From positions 434,001 through 498,000 of the forward strand of contig JACVRA010000171.1 in assembly GCA_019828545.1 (NCBI GenBank): DNA of 64,000 nt, read 5' to 3'. A program made the position numbers and the translations under genes. The notes under the pieces are model-generated. The model was not told the origin of the DNA. It made no database searches and saw only the letters and a program-made list of their open reading frames with translations. The stretch comes from Paracamarosporium sp. OC-R06-R3 (taxonomy: Eukaryota; Ascomycota; Dothideomycetes; Pleosporales; Didymosphaeriaceae). Shown here piece after piece: positions 32,754 through 45,215 of this stretch (positions are counted from its first letter, which is position 1; every line of letters begins with the position of its first letter).

Positions 32754-35700
32754 TTACGTAGACGGCGGCAGTGGTGATTCCTTCCCTCCTGGCTGCGTTA
32801 GTGGCGATATCGCTGGGGAGTCTTTTTGTTCGATGGTTGTCGATGATACGTTCGGGAAAGGAGCGTTAACAGCGCTACCGGTTGCCGTGGGACGGGTCTG
32901 CGCAGAAGCTGTAACGCGCCCATTTGATTTTGCTTGCGAACGGTCCATTGGTGGAGGTGTTGTTTCTCCGTCCTCCTCAGGTATAGGAGGGCAATAGGTC
33001 TTGAGCACATGCTTCAATGCTGGACGGCGAATAGGTTTGGACAAGAAGAAGTTCATGCCGGAGTCGAGGCATTCTTTAACGTTCTGCTCTTCTGCGTACT
33101 ATGGAATAGTTAGTTATACTCGTGGCCTCTAGATGTGAGTACTTACAGCAGTCAGAGCTACAATAGGTGCTTCGAAGCCAGACTGTCGTATTAGTCGAGT
33201 GGATTGTAAGCCATCCAAATTTGGCATCTGAACGTCCATGAATATGAGATTGTACGGAATTTGGCGCTCCATGCTCTCCTTGACCTTGTCGAGGGCTTCT
33301 TGACCGTCCTTGGCTACCGTCACGTCGTATACATCCTCCAGCTTGAGCATGCGTAACACAACTTCCTGGTTGGTCTTGTTATCTTCAGCCACCAAAACCC
33401 TGACCTTGTCGCCCCTTTGGGTCGCCTCGGCTTCCACACGCGCCATTGCCTTCTGTTGAGAATTCGGGGACTCCAAAGGAGGATTGGACGCGAAAAATGG
33501 CTGACTCAAGCCTACTAGGCGGGGCTTCGAATCGGTCTCAAAAGCGACTGGTCCGCTCGTTTGCGTAGGTCCTGATACGGTGGGTGAACTTGTAGCTGAT
33601 TGCACAGACCGACTCGAGAGAGCATCATCGTTCTTGAACAGTTGGGTCGGATCCTCCGTAGAGATGCTCTGGCGGCCGCTGTGGGAACCGAGGTTTATGT
33701 TGCTTGAGCTTGCTGTGCTGTCGGCGCGGCTGGTGAGATGTTTCAGAGGGATCGCCATAGTAAACACACTCCCCTGCCCAAGTTCACTCTGGAGCGAAAT
33801 AGTGCCCTTCATTAACCCGGCCAGTTGGGAGCAGATACTAAGACCTAAGCCCGTACCACCGTATTTCTTGCTCAGACCAAGATCTCCCTGCACAAACGGT
33901 TCGAAGATCTTGTCGTGGAGATTTTCTGGAATACCGGGACCCGTATCTTGGACTTCAAACTCAAATGCTAACCACCTTCCTGGAGGAGGGGTCGCAGTTC
34001 GGTCTTGGTTGATCAAGTGCTGGTATCCTAACGCTCTGTCATGCGCATTGATGACATTGGCGGTGTCGTAGCGGTCCTGAGTCTTGATCGACACAGACCC
34101 AACCTCTGAGCTGGAACCACGAGCTCGCCTAGAGCCTCGCGCTGAGCTGTGTCTCGACTGTAGAGAGGCTTTTCTACTATCCGACATGTGAGCTTCCCCA
34201 AGGCATCGGATCGAGATGGTGACCGAGCCCCCTGCAGGTGTGAATTTCAAGGAATTTGAGACCAAGTTGATGACTACCTGGAGGATTCGATGTTGGTCAC
34301 CATAGAGTATCATGTCCTTGAGACGCCCAAGACCGAAGGGCCCAAGATCTCCCTTCCCTGTGGGTCGGCCATTTTCGTCCACGTTAGCATCGTACGGTCC
34401 TTCGAACTGGACATTTAGATTGATGCCACCTTCCTTTGCTTGCCTCTCGAAAATAGCCACGACTTGCGAGCTAATGTCCCGCAATCGAAACTCCTTTTCA
34501 TCTAGAGTTATTTGCTGACCGACCTGGTTTTTGCTGTATCTAATGTCAGTGGAAGTATAGTATGAGTGTAAAAGCACTTTACCTAAATGTCAAAAGATCG
34601 GTCAAGAGATTGAGAAGTAGATCACCGCTCTTGTAGATAATACCAAGTGATCGTTTCAGCTTGATAGGATCATCTTCTGACATGCACACTGCGCACATGC
34701 CTAGAATTCCGTTCAAAGGAGTTTTGAGCTCATGCGAGATGTTGGCGATGAACAACGTTTTGCTCTCGTTGGCTGCTTCAGCTGCTTTCTTGCTCTGCTC
34801 TAGCTCAGCCGTCCTCTGCTGGACCCTCTCTTCGAGTCTCTCGTATTGCATCATCAACTCGTCGGTCATTTCGTTGAAAGTCTTTGTGAGGTCTGTGAGC
34901 TCATCATGGATGAAGTGTTTTCGATCCTTTACTTTTGCCGGGATGCGGAATTGTCGTCTCCTCTCGGCCTCTCTTCGTTCAGCACGGCTAGCTTTCTGAT
35001 TCCGGCGATAATGAATGATTGAGCCTATCCAGCCTTCTTTACGTGCAAGTGCTGCTTCGTCCCGGTCGTCGTCGGCACCATCGCCTTCGGATCCTAGGCT
35101 GGTCTCATCAAGAACAGCCGGTGATACTGATCTTTTAGTCGCGTCTCTGAGTCGCCGGATAGGTCGGCTAGAGTAATGAGCGACGGGAAAAGCCAGAATC
35201 AACAAGGCGCCCATGGTTCCGAAAACGCAGGCCAAAATTAGGGTGCGGAGATGATTAATCGGTGCCCAGACTTCACCATGCGACATTTCCAGCAAGAGCA
35301 TCCAGTCCACTATGGAGCTCTGAACTATCCCATAGCCGACCGCTACACGGTCACCTAGCTCGTTGCGAGCAGATAGGACGCTTCCGGCGTTGCTTGCTAC
35401 ACCGGTTCGTATGGTAAAGCCTTCTCGAATAGCAGTAAATTCGGTCCAGTCGAATGGTGCCCCGGTCATGGCATCATCATTCTCACCGTGTCGCTTGACG
35501 GTACGGTTTGTAGGAGGAAGCACAAACCGGATTGATTCATGTTCGGGCGCGTCCTCGTTGTACATAACACCGGCTGGGAAAGTATTTGTGGGGTTATTTG
35601 GACCTAGTATCTAAGCCACGCGAAATCCATTAGTATCCCCCGTTTTCAAGGATAAAAATACCATTGGGTATGTGCATATACAGGCTCACGCGAGCATGAG

Positions 35701-36516
35701 TGCATGCAGACGTTGTGTAGGAGGGAACTGGATAATACATACCATTGCGAGCCCACTCTCATCCAAACCTTCCAGAGCGTTGACAACTTTCTGGAGAAGA
35801 TTTGCGTCCAACACAGTGGTCAACCAACCAAGCGTATCGATGCTAGACGTGTTGTTGATGATGGGCATCGTGATGGAGAGGAGGCTGAGCGAATCGTTGA
35901 CAGCATAGGGACCGCTAACCAGAAAGTTGCTCGAGTTGATAGCCCTTCCATTATACGTAGCAGTCCATTGGACGAAAGAGTCATTAATTCTGTTCGGCCG
36001 TGTTTCAAACTTGGGGTATAGCTCAGGGATGAAGGAAGAGTTGTCACCAAAAAGTACTGGTTCTCCGTTCGGCCCGTCGAATGGTAAAGGCAGGCCTTGT
36101 AGGGTGTTCTTGGTCAGGGCGATGAGCGCTATATCCGAGGAGTTCTGGGGATATAACTTGGCCTGGACAGCTAAACGAGCGTCTCCTTCCCCCGTAAAGA
36201 TGGCCTCAAAGTCGTCTCTTGCCCGCGACCAGTTATTAGCTGAATTGTTACCGTAGTCGTTGTAACGTTGCAAGGCGCTCTGTATTGCCAGGCGGGAGGC
36301 TGTCTGGCGCACAGTAGTCTCCATGACGAGCAGATTGGAGGACAGCTGCGCTGCCTTTAGCGAGGCTCTCAGCGAGAGGGCGCTGGACCGTATGCCCAGC
36401 ACGAAGTTGTGGTTCGTAACCCATGTTGCAATGGCTATGACAGCCAGCCCGATCAACGAGGACAGAAGCACCAGACACCCGAGCTGCTCGCGAATGGGGA
36501 TGCGCATTTTGACCAT
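32754..36516 (-). CDS. SLN1: Hybrid histidine kinase, SLN1 type (group VI osmosensor)
   Basis: Plasma-membrane osmosensor that signals through a phosphorelay to the HOG MAP-kinase pathway. Exons: 36516-35743, 35610-34583, 34533-33147, 33098-32754; 1177 residues. Membrane segments lie at about 12-32 and 380-402, enclosing a roughly 350-residue extracellular sensor rich in N-glycosylation sites. A HAMP-like linker and a charged coiled coil follow. The phospho-acceptor His is at about 551 in [19 protein letters not shown]. ATPase boxes are [19 protein letters not shown] and GGTGLGLSI. The receiver domain has [10 protein letters not shown], the Asp in [11 protein letters not shown] at about 1034, VALTAY and FLSKPI, so the relay residues are intact. 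The second intron was ended at 34534 to give [11 protein letters not shown], the family consensus, over an acceptor 7 nt earlier that gives RYSKNQ. The tail beyond the receiver is about 75 disordered residues. Confidence 0.93.
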
Positions 36517-37751
36517 GGCTCGTCACGCACGCCCAGCTGTTGGGGCGTGTGGGCTGGGGGTGCAGACGACGCAGTTGTGCGGTAGGGGAATGCAGAGGCA
36601 ATTGCAGCGCGTCAGCTTCCCATTCCTCGTGGCTCGCTTCCGAGACGGCCTCGGAGACGTGGTGGTGTTGTCGGATCGGCGGGCGAAGCGGCCTGGTGGT
36701 GAAGACGTGCCGGCGCGCTGCTCGGGTCGAGCGAGGCTTCGACGGGGCTCGAGGGAGAGGAGCAGGCGTCGGTCAGGCCGTGGACATGAGGGCGAAAGGA
36801 AGGGACGAGCTGGACGCTCTGGGGGTGGAGAGTGGGACGCGGAGCGTGGAGCGTTGGTGGAGACGCAGAGGCTAAGGATGGGAGAGCAAAAGGACGACAA
36901 TGGACCGAGGGATCCGCACGCGCGAGTTGTCCAGGCACGGCGACTGCAGGGAAACAGCAGCGGCAGAAACGGGCCAAGCCAGCACAATTTGGGCATGGAA
37001 CAAACTCTAGCCAGCAACGCGGCCGGGCTGACAGACGCGGCGCCACCGCACGCAAGGGCGGCCATGCCATTCTGCACAATCGCATGTCTCGCCGCCCTCC
37101 AGGCCCTTCACGAAACCGTACGATACATGTCGCCAGCGCCAGCCGAGGGGCCCCCCGGCGCGCCGCGCAACGCTTCCATGCTCCGGCGCCGTAAGAATCG
37201 CCGCCGGTCGAGAACGCCGTCCATTTTCTTGGGCCCTTGTCCATGTTCGCTCGCTTACGCCTCCCTGGACGCATTGCGCTGCTCATCTCACCGGCTGCCC
37301 TACCGTCCGCCCCATGCCGAGAAAACACCTCCCTTTGCCACTCGGGCCTCCGTCGCTACTGGTCTCCCGGGCTGCTTACCACCTGTTCCTCGCTGTCTTC
37401 GGCCATTGGCCTCATGGCCCAAGACAGCATCGCTCCCCTCCCACCAAGCCGACGGTTGCGGCACGCGGCAATCCCACAAGAATGGCGTCCCAGACACAAC
37501 AAGCTCGACTTCTGCTTCCGATTGTGGATTCCATGTCTATATTTACTATTCTACCAGAACTGACGTACGCTCCACTCCACGGTCCACCCGCGGCCGTAGG
37601 CACGGAAACGCTTGAAACACTACTGTGTACAACCAGTCGCCTTACGATGAATCAAGTCCCCCCGAAAGCGGCAGCCCAAAGCTCCATGGATGACCCCGAC
37701 AACCACGCATCGCATCTCTACGGGTAGTTTCGTAGCCCACCGAGATTTTCT
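36517..37751. other. GC-rich spacer upstream of SLN1
   Basis: About 1.2 kb. Long open frames (up to 430 codons on plus, 238 on minus) overlap in several frames and are Arg/Ser/Pro-rich without domains, so I treat them as low-stop GC-rich artefacts. It should contain the SLN1 promoter. Confidence 0.55.
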
Positions 37752-38612
37752 TCACCCTTGGTCGAACGACCAAAAAGGCGCTATCGCGGTCCGGTGCAGA
37801 GGTACCCGCTCCTCGGGAAGTGACGCAGCACGCTCCGGAATAGCACCTGGTTCATTCTTGTATTGCCTCCCCATCTTCTTAAACTGCAAGATTGCTGTGA
37901 CGAGACTGCACAGGATGACATCTACGCCTACTTTGTCTTGCGACAGCCTATCTCGGTAGATTCTCAGCTCACCAGCCTCAGCACCTCCGGTAGCAACGAG
38001 TCCGTGGATGGAGAAGTCGAAGCGCGCAATTGCGTCCTGCTTCCCATCTTCACGAAGGGCCAATGAGAAAGGTTTTGCTTCAAGAATCCAAGTATACAGC
38101 GTTCCATCCACTGATATGCTCCAATCGGAAAAGTTCCGCGCTTCCATCTTGTATGTCTGATCGCCATCTGTCGAGTCATGACGGGTGAAGTGTGCACGAG
38201 GACACCAGGGCAATGGCCCACCCGCGTCGAACCATATGCCAGCGACGTATTCATCGTCTGTCGGAACACTTGCGCGGATCGTGCGCCAAACGTCCATCTC
38301 GGGCTTTTTTGAGAACGGACGGGAGGTGCGCGAAATAATCTTGTATGAGCCACGCGCCGAAGGTCCGTACGGCACGGCTATGAGACTTTTCTTGCCAGGC
38401 GCGCGAAGGTGGTACGTTTGCATCGGTGCTTCGTGGAGTTCGCGGTTGTACGAAGGTGCCGCAGCTCCCGGCTCCTCGTAGTCGGGCAACTCTTCATCAT
38501 TTGCAGAAGCGCGGCGGTCCAGTCGGGTGGCAGGATGTGTACTGGGGCGCCCAGCAAGCATCTCACCGGAAGGTGCATCGAGCTGCGCGGGTGGAACGGA
38601 ATTTGCCCACAT
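37752..38612 (-). CDS. Unknown fungal protein with proline/tyrosine-rich N-terminus
   Basis: Intronless frame; the first in-frame ATG is at 38612 and gives 286 residues. The frame is open further upstream to 38762 and there encodes a hydrophobic stretch, but no ATG starts it; a spliced upstream exon could in principle add it. Residues 40-70 contain LPDYEEPGAAAPSY, which resembles PY-type motifs. The body has patterns such as TYHLRAPGKKSLIAVPYGP, SYKIISRTSRPFSKKPEMDV, an Asp/Trp-rich WFDAGGPLPWCPRA and TYTWILEAKPFSLALREDG, suggesting a beta-rich domain. I do not recognise the family or a function. It is divergent from the kelch gene. Confidence 0.65.
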   Translation of the reverse strand: MWANSVPPAQLDAPSGEMLAGRPSTHPATRLDRRASANDEELPDYEEPGAAAPSYNRELHEAPMQTYHLRAPGKKSLIAVPYGPSARGSYKIISRTSRPFSKKPEMDVWRTIRASVPTDDEYVAGIWFDAGGPLPWCPRAHFTRHDSTDGDQTYKMEARNFSDWSISVDGTLYTWILEAKPFSLALREDGKQDAIARFDFSIHGLVATGGAEAGELRIYRDRLSQDKVGVDVILCSLVTAILQFKKMGRQYKNEPGAIPERAASLPEERVPLHRTAIAPFWSFDQG

Positions 38613-39267
38613 GTTTGATCGTGCAGAAGTTTGGCGGTCGTCACTTGAAGGGCTGTGGTATATATAGGCAGGCTTTTGCCATGATATCGAAGCAACGACC
38701 TGCCTGAACAGATGCAAGGCCAGCAGTAAGGCGCAGGCGGTGGCAGTGATGACGATAGCCAACGGTGAAGTTCAGTTCTTGTGATCTACACGCTGGCGAC
38801 GGAACCAACCACTCGCGTCAAAGCTTCCGCAAGAAGGAAGCGGGCCATGTCGTGGCGGGAGTGCCGCAGACCGGCTCGCCAAATCATATTCGACCGTGGA
38901 CATTGATCACGCGGCGCGACCCGAGATATACAAGTGTTGCAGACGCGTCTGCGCAGACTCCGCTGGGTCTGCTTCAGGTGGATTACACGGGTCAACTTGG
39001 AATTCGGGTCGCATAACTGCTCCTACCAAGTTAGTACCACTACGAGCATCTTTTCGATCTACAAAGGGTAACAATCACGCGAGTCGTAGCGACCTGCAAG
39101 TGCGGAAGCGCGGAGGTATGCCGTCACCGACATCGCCCAAACTACGCTGTAGTCGCGGAAACACTCCCCGCACAACGAGTGCTTCATCAAGGTGCTCAAG
39201 AAACATCTAGTGGCATCCAATTGTGATCTCTGCACTAACACAACTTCACTCTGCTAACCTGAACAAC
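38613..39267. other. Divergent spacer upstream of the kelch gene
   Basis: About 650 bp between outward-pointing starts. The part up to 38762 is open in frame with the minus-strand gene. Nothing else recognised. Confidence 0.5.
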
Positions 39268-40351
39268 ATGCCTATTAGCAAGCCCATCTGGAACCTCAAT
39301 GGCAGCTGGACTCGCCTGCACGCCGCAGAGCGCCTCCGCCGCTCCTCGCAAGTCCTCTCGGTCATTGACAACACAGCATACATCTTTGGCGGGGAAGTGC
39401 AGCCTCGCCAGCCTGTCGACGACCAGGTCGACGTGCTGCCACTCCACACAGGTACAAAGACGGACGACTCTAGCACTCCAACGTGCCCCGCTCACAAAGA
39501 CCACAGATGGCCCGAAACTGGACACCAAGTCGACGAGCGAAGCACCCACCCCCCGCGTAGGCAGCGCATCCGCCGTCCTCGCCGGCAACATGTACATCTT
39601 CTCCGACCGCGGCGGCATCGACATGGCACCTGTCGAAGAGCATGGCGCCGTCTGGTCATTCGACCCGTCCTCGACCTCGTGGACGCTCCTCAAGCCCGCC
39701 GATGCCTCGAAGCCGTACCCACCCGCTCGATCCTACCACTGCGCCGCCAGCGACGGAAAGACCACCTTCTTCATCCACGCCGGGTGTCCCGCCAAAGGGC
39801 GTCTGTCTGATCTCTGGAAGTTTGACGTCGAGAACCGGACGTGGACACAAGCGGCTGATGCGCCGGCGCCGCAACGCGGGGGCACAAGTATCGCGTACAG
39901 TGGGGGCAAGATATACAGGATGAACGGATTCGATGGCACTACCGAACAAGGCGGCAGCATAGATATCTACGATGTCGCGTCTGATGCATGGTCTACGGAG
40001 ACGTTTGAGGCGGATGGGAACAACGGGCCTGAAGCACGTAGTGTGTGCGCGTTGCTTCCGGTACGATTGGCACAGAAGGACAAGCTGCTCACGCTGTTCG
40101 GTGAGCGCGATCCCTCATCGCTTGGACATGCGGGTGCGGGCAAGATGCTGAGCGATGTCTGGGTTTATGACATTGCGGAGAACTGGTGGACGAAACTGGA
40201 GCCATCTGGTAGCGATGGCGTCCCAGATCCGCGTGGCTGGTTTGACGCCGATGTCGTGAAGGCAGTGGAGGGGAATGATAGCGTTATGGTGCATGGAGGA
40301 CTGGGCGAGAACAACGAGCGGCTTACAGATGCATGGCTTCTATCTTTCTAG
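39268..40351 (+). CDS. Kelch-repeat beta-propeller protein
   Basis: Exon 1 is 39268-39451 and exon 2 39507-40351, joined by a 55-nt intron, giving 342 residues. Kelch-like blades are visible as repeated hydrophobic strand plus GG/DG turns: SVIDNTAYIFGGE, LAGNMYIFSDRGG, AVWSFDPSSTSWTLL, LSDLWKFDVENRTWTQ, AYSGGKIYRMNGFDG, SIDIYDVASDAWSTE, VWVYDIAENWWTKL and SVMVHGGLGENNERLTDAW. These make five or six blades, so the protein is essentially a single propeller with no extra domain or signal peptide. Kelch propellers bind proteins or act as enzymes; simple fungal members like this resemble plant specifier-type kelch proteins, but no substrate can be inferred. The acceptor at 39506 was chosen because it keeps the GPKLDTKS frame. 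Confidence 0.85.
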
Positions 40352-40479
40352 ATGCATCCTGTCATATCGCTGTACCAGTAAGTATCTTAGTAGTTTTATA
40401 GATGTAGCCGTAGATCTAGCAAATCCCATAAATAGAAATCTATCATTCCGAAGAAAGGGTATCATCCAAGGTGGTGCCG

Positions 40480-41640
40480 TCATTTCGTCCCTTGCGCTCC
40501 ATGCGGCGCCCCAGTTCGCCGTCTCCCTATCCGCTGTCCAATCGCATTCCTTACCTCGGGCTCTTGGTGAATGACATTCTGCACCATGTAGCTCTTCATG
40601 GCTTCTCTCAGCGCTACCTTCGCCCGCTCGTTCTCCTTGAATATCGTAGACTCCAGCTCCAAGATGCGTGTGACATCTTGGTTACCCGCTTGCGTCACGG
40701 CCTCGAGCCGATCAAGCTGCTTGTGCCTTGATTCCTCGGAATCGTCCGTAGGACGAGCAGGCTTTTGCGGGTCCTCGCGGTACAGTGGGATGAGCAGGCC
40801 GAGGAACTGCGCCGCGGAGATGGACGCCTTCTTCACGATGATGGTGACCTGGAAAGGCAGATACGCCGGCCGCAAGCGCAAGCCCGTGACCAGCGGATTC
40901 AACCACTTCGTGATGAACGACGGATGATCCGGGCGCATCGCCGTGCGCACATCGTACGCCGCAACGGCCAGAATAGCCAGGTACCTCCAATACGCGCCGT
41001 CCTTCAAGAACCCCAGGGCGTTCGCGCCCACCAGGAAGAAGAGCAGCGCTCCGTACGTGCCCATCGCTACGAGCAGCGCGTTGTCCGTGTACTCCTTTAT
41101 CGTAACGCACTTTGCACACTGCCTCAACCCATCCGGTCCAAACCGATCGTACGCCCACCGCTTCACAGGATCCAGTATAATATCCCTCGCGTGCTTCAAG
41201 TGCACGTAGAAGTCGTTTGCCCGGTCTCTGTCCCTCGGTGCCACCTTATCGGGATGGTACTTTATCGTGAGGCGGCGGAATCGCGAGTTCAGAACATTTT
41301 CGTTGACGTCGATAGGCACGCCGAGGTCGCTGTATGCGTTGCTCGACTTCTGCAGGTTGAAGTCGACTTCGTAGATTGTGAAGGCGAAGTAGGCGAGGTA
41401 GGTGAAGATGAGGATTTGGCGGCGGTGTTTGAGGAAGCGCGGGCTACCGGGCATGGGCTTGGGTTCGCCAGCGCGAATGAAGATGGAGTAGAGGATCGAC
41501 TGGATCCATGATGCTGCCTGTACGGGGGATTAGCTATTGTTGGAGGAATAGTAGGAGGAGCGGATTACGAAGGGGATGAGGAACTGCCAGACTATGAAGG
41601 GGCCGAGGGTGTCCCAGGAAAAGTTTGTCGAGCGTGCCAT
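40480..41640 (-). CDS. Membrane-anchored J-domain protein
   Basis: Likely ER or other endomembrane J-domain protein of 369 residues. Exon 1 is 41640-41569 and exon 2 41517-40480. The N-terminus is hydrophobic (DTLGPFIVWQFLIPF, then a SWIQSILYSIF stretch), a further hydrophobic segment is QILIFTYLAYFAFTIYEV, and the J domain follows with AYSDLGVPIDV, FRRLTIKYHPDKV (HPD present) and a RWAYDRFGPDG end. Two more membrane segments follow at about 160-215 (NALLVAMGTYGALLFFLVGA and a second). The C-terminal part is soluble and helical. The J domain sits between membrane segments, as in fungal membrane DnaJ proteins that recruit Hsp70 to the membrane surface. No exact orthologue is assigned. The stop lies only 128 bp from the convergent kelch stop. 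Confidence 0.85.
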
Positions 41641-42596
41641 GTTGTAGCGGGAGGGCACATGTGTTCCGAGGATGCAGCTGGGACTCGGAATGACAGGTGG
41701 TGGAAGTCCAGCTTAGTCATTGACCGCATCGTTGGTTTTAACCAGATGCGGATCCAAGTGCTTGACTTGTTGGTCTGGTTCATTGTACAAGATACCCGGT
41801 CTTGCGGGAACGGGCCAACACTTCCAGAACTTCGGTACAAGTAGGCTGGTGCTTAAAGTTGTCGATGGAATAACGAAATCAGACTGGACAACCTACAGTG
41901 TGACTCGACAATGTGGATTCGATCCCAGCGTCTACTCGATATTCCATTTTGCGTATCGAAGACCGCCCATGAGTTTTTTCGTTGAGAAAACGTGCTAACA
42001 TAATTCGCAATGTCCCAATTCCCTAGTGTATTATTCCCAAAAATCTCTCAACCGCGATCTCAGGTTGACTTACAATTTGAAAAAAGGGGAGTTCTTCACT
42101 TGCTCATGGACGTTGTCATCGGTAAGACCAGCGCCATTTGTCAGTCTGTTCATTGAGCATAGCATCTTGATCGAAATAGAAAGCGATATTCTCTACACAC
42201 CAAACTGTATTCAGACATTTAAACATAAAGCATGGAAGGAGAGTAGAACGACACGAAAAATCCGTGGGTGATATCGAAAGACATCACTCAAACAATAAAG
42301 ACAACTACACGGACTTGAAGTTTGGGAAGAGCTCTCTCAGTGGATGAAATTGTATTATAGCTTCAAAAGAGCTTTTGATGGTTGCAATTGTATTGCACGT
42401 GTAAAGTAGTATGAGTATCATCGGCTTGTGTATAGCCTACGCTGAAAAGCGTAGAGTATCCAGAATTATGCCATGACTCGCAACATTGGTTCAAGCGACG
42501 GATCTGATCTCGTCACAATCTCATCAACTCCTCCCCACTGGATTCACCAAACCTAATCCTCCCTCCATCTGTGCAACCATGTCGGTCACGTTGTCT
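41641..42596. other. Spacer, nothing recognised
   Basis: About 950 bp, AT-richer in its right half. It includes the promoter of the membrane J-protein gene at left and the 3' end of the next minus-strand gene at right. Confidence 0.5.
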
Positions 42597-43917
42597 TCAT
42601 CCATAGAGGGTCGTCATCTCGTCCTCAACCCAGCTCATGTTCACCCAGATGTCCCATGGCGTCTGCTGCACGTATTTCTGGCACAGCAACGCTAGGCCGC
42701 GAGTGACATCCCTCACACCGACCCAAGCAAACTCCTGGTATGCGGTTCCGTTTATGGTCATAGGCAAGGAGGGTGGCACGAATGCACCCATCGATGTCAG
42801 CCACAAGTGTTCCAGGAGGGGCATCCGCGCTAGCACCACGAAGATTCCACACCACGGGTGCATCTCGACACTGTTCCAATCGAGGTAGATAGCTTTGAGC
42901 TCCACCTTACGGAGGGTATCCGAATGATTGGCCAAGAAGTCCTGAAGAGCCTCGCTGGATGTCTTCGCGTTGGTGATTTGCAGGTTGCGAAGTCGAGAAT
43001 ACTGTCCCAGGTGGAGGTCGAGAGTGTCTCCAGGAATGTCCCAGCAGAAGGTGTTGTAGTTCAAGGCGAGTGTCTCCGGATTGATCTTGGCGAGCCATTC
43101 GCTGGCATTCTCGGACTCACGATCGATGTCCACGGTGCCACCAAAATGGGTAACAGAGGGCAATGCAAGAAGGAAGGGGGAGTGTGCTTGTGCAGAAAAG
43201 ACATGGGGGTAATTACCATTCAGAGCCAAGCTCAGGGAAAGATTAGCAGGGAGCTTCACTTTCGCCATGCCTTTGAAGATGGCCTCTAGACCATTCATGC
43301 GCATGGGCCAGATAGTCTCATCCCCGTGAATACTGGAAATGTTAAGTGCGCCATCACGCTTGAAGTGGACGACTTCGTCGAGCTTGTTGAGATGGTAGAG
43401 AGGAGTTTGTTTCGCACCCGATTCTGACTTCACCCAGAGGTCACAGTACTCTGAAATGGACAGTGACTGCAAACGCTTCGTATTGGTGAGCACCTCGGTG
43501 ATGCACTGCTCCAGAGACTCCAGGATGAAAGAGTCTTGTTGCTCCCATGGCTCTGGGTCTGTTTCACGAATAAGTTGAATCTGAAGGGAAGTGGACAACT
43601 GAAAGAGATAACTTACCGATGCCTTTGCGGCGCTTCTCTCGATCACGAAGAACGTACGTCGAGATGGTGATGTGCTCGATTGCAGTGGCGTAATCCTCGT
43701 CTTTGGCCACGAACCTAAGCTTCTCGAAACTCACGGGGTGAAGAAATACGTGAAAATCGGTGAAGTAGCGCTTTGCGAACTCGACTTTGGTCTTCGTGTA
43801 CAGAGCGCGATTCACGGCGTGGAGTGCAGAGACATCAGCATCGTCCAGGTAGGCCGTGACCTTAGAGAACAAGCCATCAGACAGGTTCTGAAGTCCCTTT
43901 TTCGGTTTGTCGTCCAT
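42597..43917 (-). CDS. F-box-like protein, unknown function
   Basis: Exon 1 is 43917-43617 and exon 2 43558-42597; 420 residues. The N-terminal 45 residues have an F-box-like pattern (LQNLSDGLFSKVTAYLDDAD, then ALHAVNRAL and a basic ending), as in proteins that link substrates to SCF ubiquitin ligases. The remainder has Leu-rich stretches with a loosely repeating character (LETLALNYN-like strands, YSRLRNLQITNAKTSSEALQ, MPLLEHLWLTSMGAF), typical of degenerate leucine-rich repeats in fungal F-box proteins. The acceptor at 43559 (AAACAG) was chosen because it is the one that keeps the PEPWEQQDSF frame after a phase-1 exon. Fungal genomes carry many such lineage-specific genes, and the substrate is unknown. 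Confidence 0.7.
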
Positions 43918-45215
43918 GGTTGCTTGCTGAAGTTACGCTATTGTGAGTGGTTGTGAAGAGCGTCGTAGAGAGGGGAAGGTGGCAGCCGGCGTTTGTATAA
44001 AATATTGTGCGCCTTCGTTTGCTGCTTAGTTAGGCGAGGACCCAAAACGCGATCAAACGCGTCGTTTTTGCGTGAGATCTTTCACTGGTGAATGGTGAAT
44101 GGTGAAGATGAACGCTCATCCATTCTCGCCCTTAGCGCTCAACGGAAGGCAGTGTATGAGCAGAACGCACACGATGCAAAACGATACAAAAGATTTGGAA
44201 CACATACATGGTATTCCTTATCTCCGAGCGAACTTACAACATGACTTCGATATGGCCTACTATACGGAAGTCAAATTCACAAACTCAGGCGGACCGTATA
44301 TGCATTCACTGGTAGTGGGAAGCAGGTTAAAATTCTCGTGTATTGACTATTTCCACGATTGAGAAAGAGATCTCGGTCAGAACGTCCTATAAGGGAGTTG
44401 CAGTTTCCATCTTGTCGTAGTCTTGGAGGCACATCGCTATGTCTAGGGTTGGGAAGGAGCATCAAAGCCAAATTACGTGGTCATACACAGGAGAAATAGT
44501 GATGATCAGCAAGAACGAACAACTTACTTGCTACAAAGTGTTGTTGAAGTCGTTTCTACGTATCGTTCCTGGTTTTAAATCGCATTGCGTAGGCTACACT
44601 GCCATTTCCCCTGATTGAAGGGAGCCAGCCTTAATGTAGAACAAGCCGTTTCGAAACCACACGCATCGGTTTTAGAACCCTCAAAAAGATCAAGTTAAAC
44701 AAGTCAATTGCGCAAAAAAAAAAAAAGAGAGACATGAGTCTGTTACGTCAACTGAGACGTATGCTGAACCATGGACAGATATATAGGAACTCTTGCAAAC
44801 AACAGCTGCCTGACAGTGATCTCAAAAGTTGTTACAACCTTGTTGATTGAATCAATCAAGATGAGAAAATTGTTTGGATTCTATTGGTGGTAAAAATCCC
44901 ACTCCGATTCCGATCTTTTTCATTCGCCAACAGAGTACATCCTCAATCGAGTATAATCATCGCAAGTTGAAGGTAAGAAAATTCGCCGCTCATGGTAATG
45001 GTGGCCCTTCCGCTGGTCGCTAATGATTAGCCGACAATGAATAAGCAGATGCAATGCTATGTGTGCACGTGTGCTTAGCAAACCCTCTGAGAGCTAGCAA
45101 AGACGAACTTCAATTCTCTATTATCGTAGCTGATACAGAACCGACCTTTGAAACCGTATAAACTGCGACATCCTGTTGCCATGGCCTTGACCAATTGCAA
45201 CATCAGTTTGCAATC
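43918..45215. other. AT-rich spacer, no gene recognised
   Basis: About 1.3 kb, clearly AT-richer than average, with a 13-base A run near 44708. Short open frames only. The left end holds the promoter of the F-box-like gene. It may include degraded repeat sequence but no repeat structure is visible. Confidence 0.5.

Noticed and set aside
36323..37615. 430-codon open frame on the plus strand upstream of SLN1
   Set aside because: Arg/Ser/Pro-rich, overlaps SLN1 exon 1 and long minus-strand frames, no domain; GC-rich low-stop artefact.
38613..38762. N-terminal membrane segment for the unknown minus-strand gene
   Set aside because: The frame is open but has no ATG; the first ATG is at 38612, so the hydrophobic stretch is probably untranslated.
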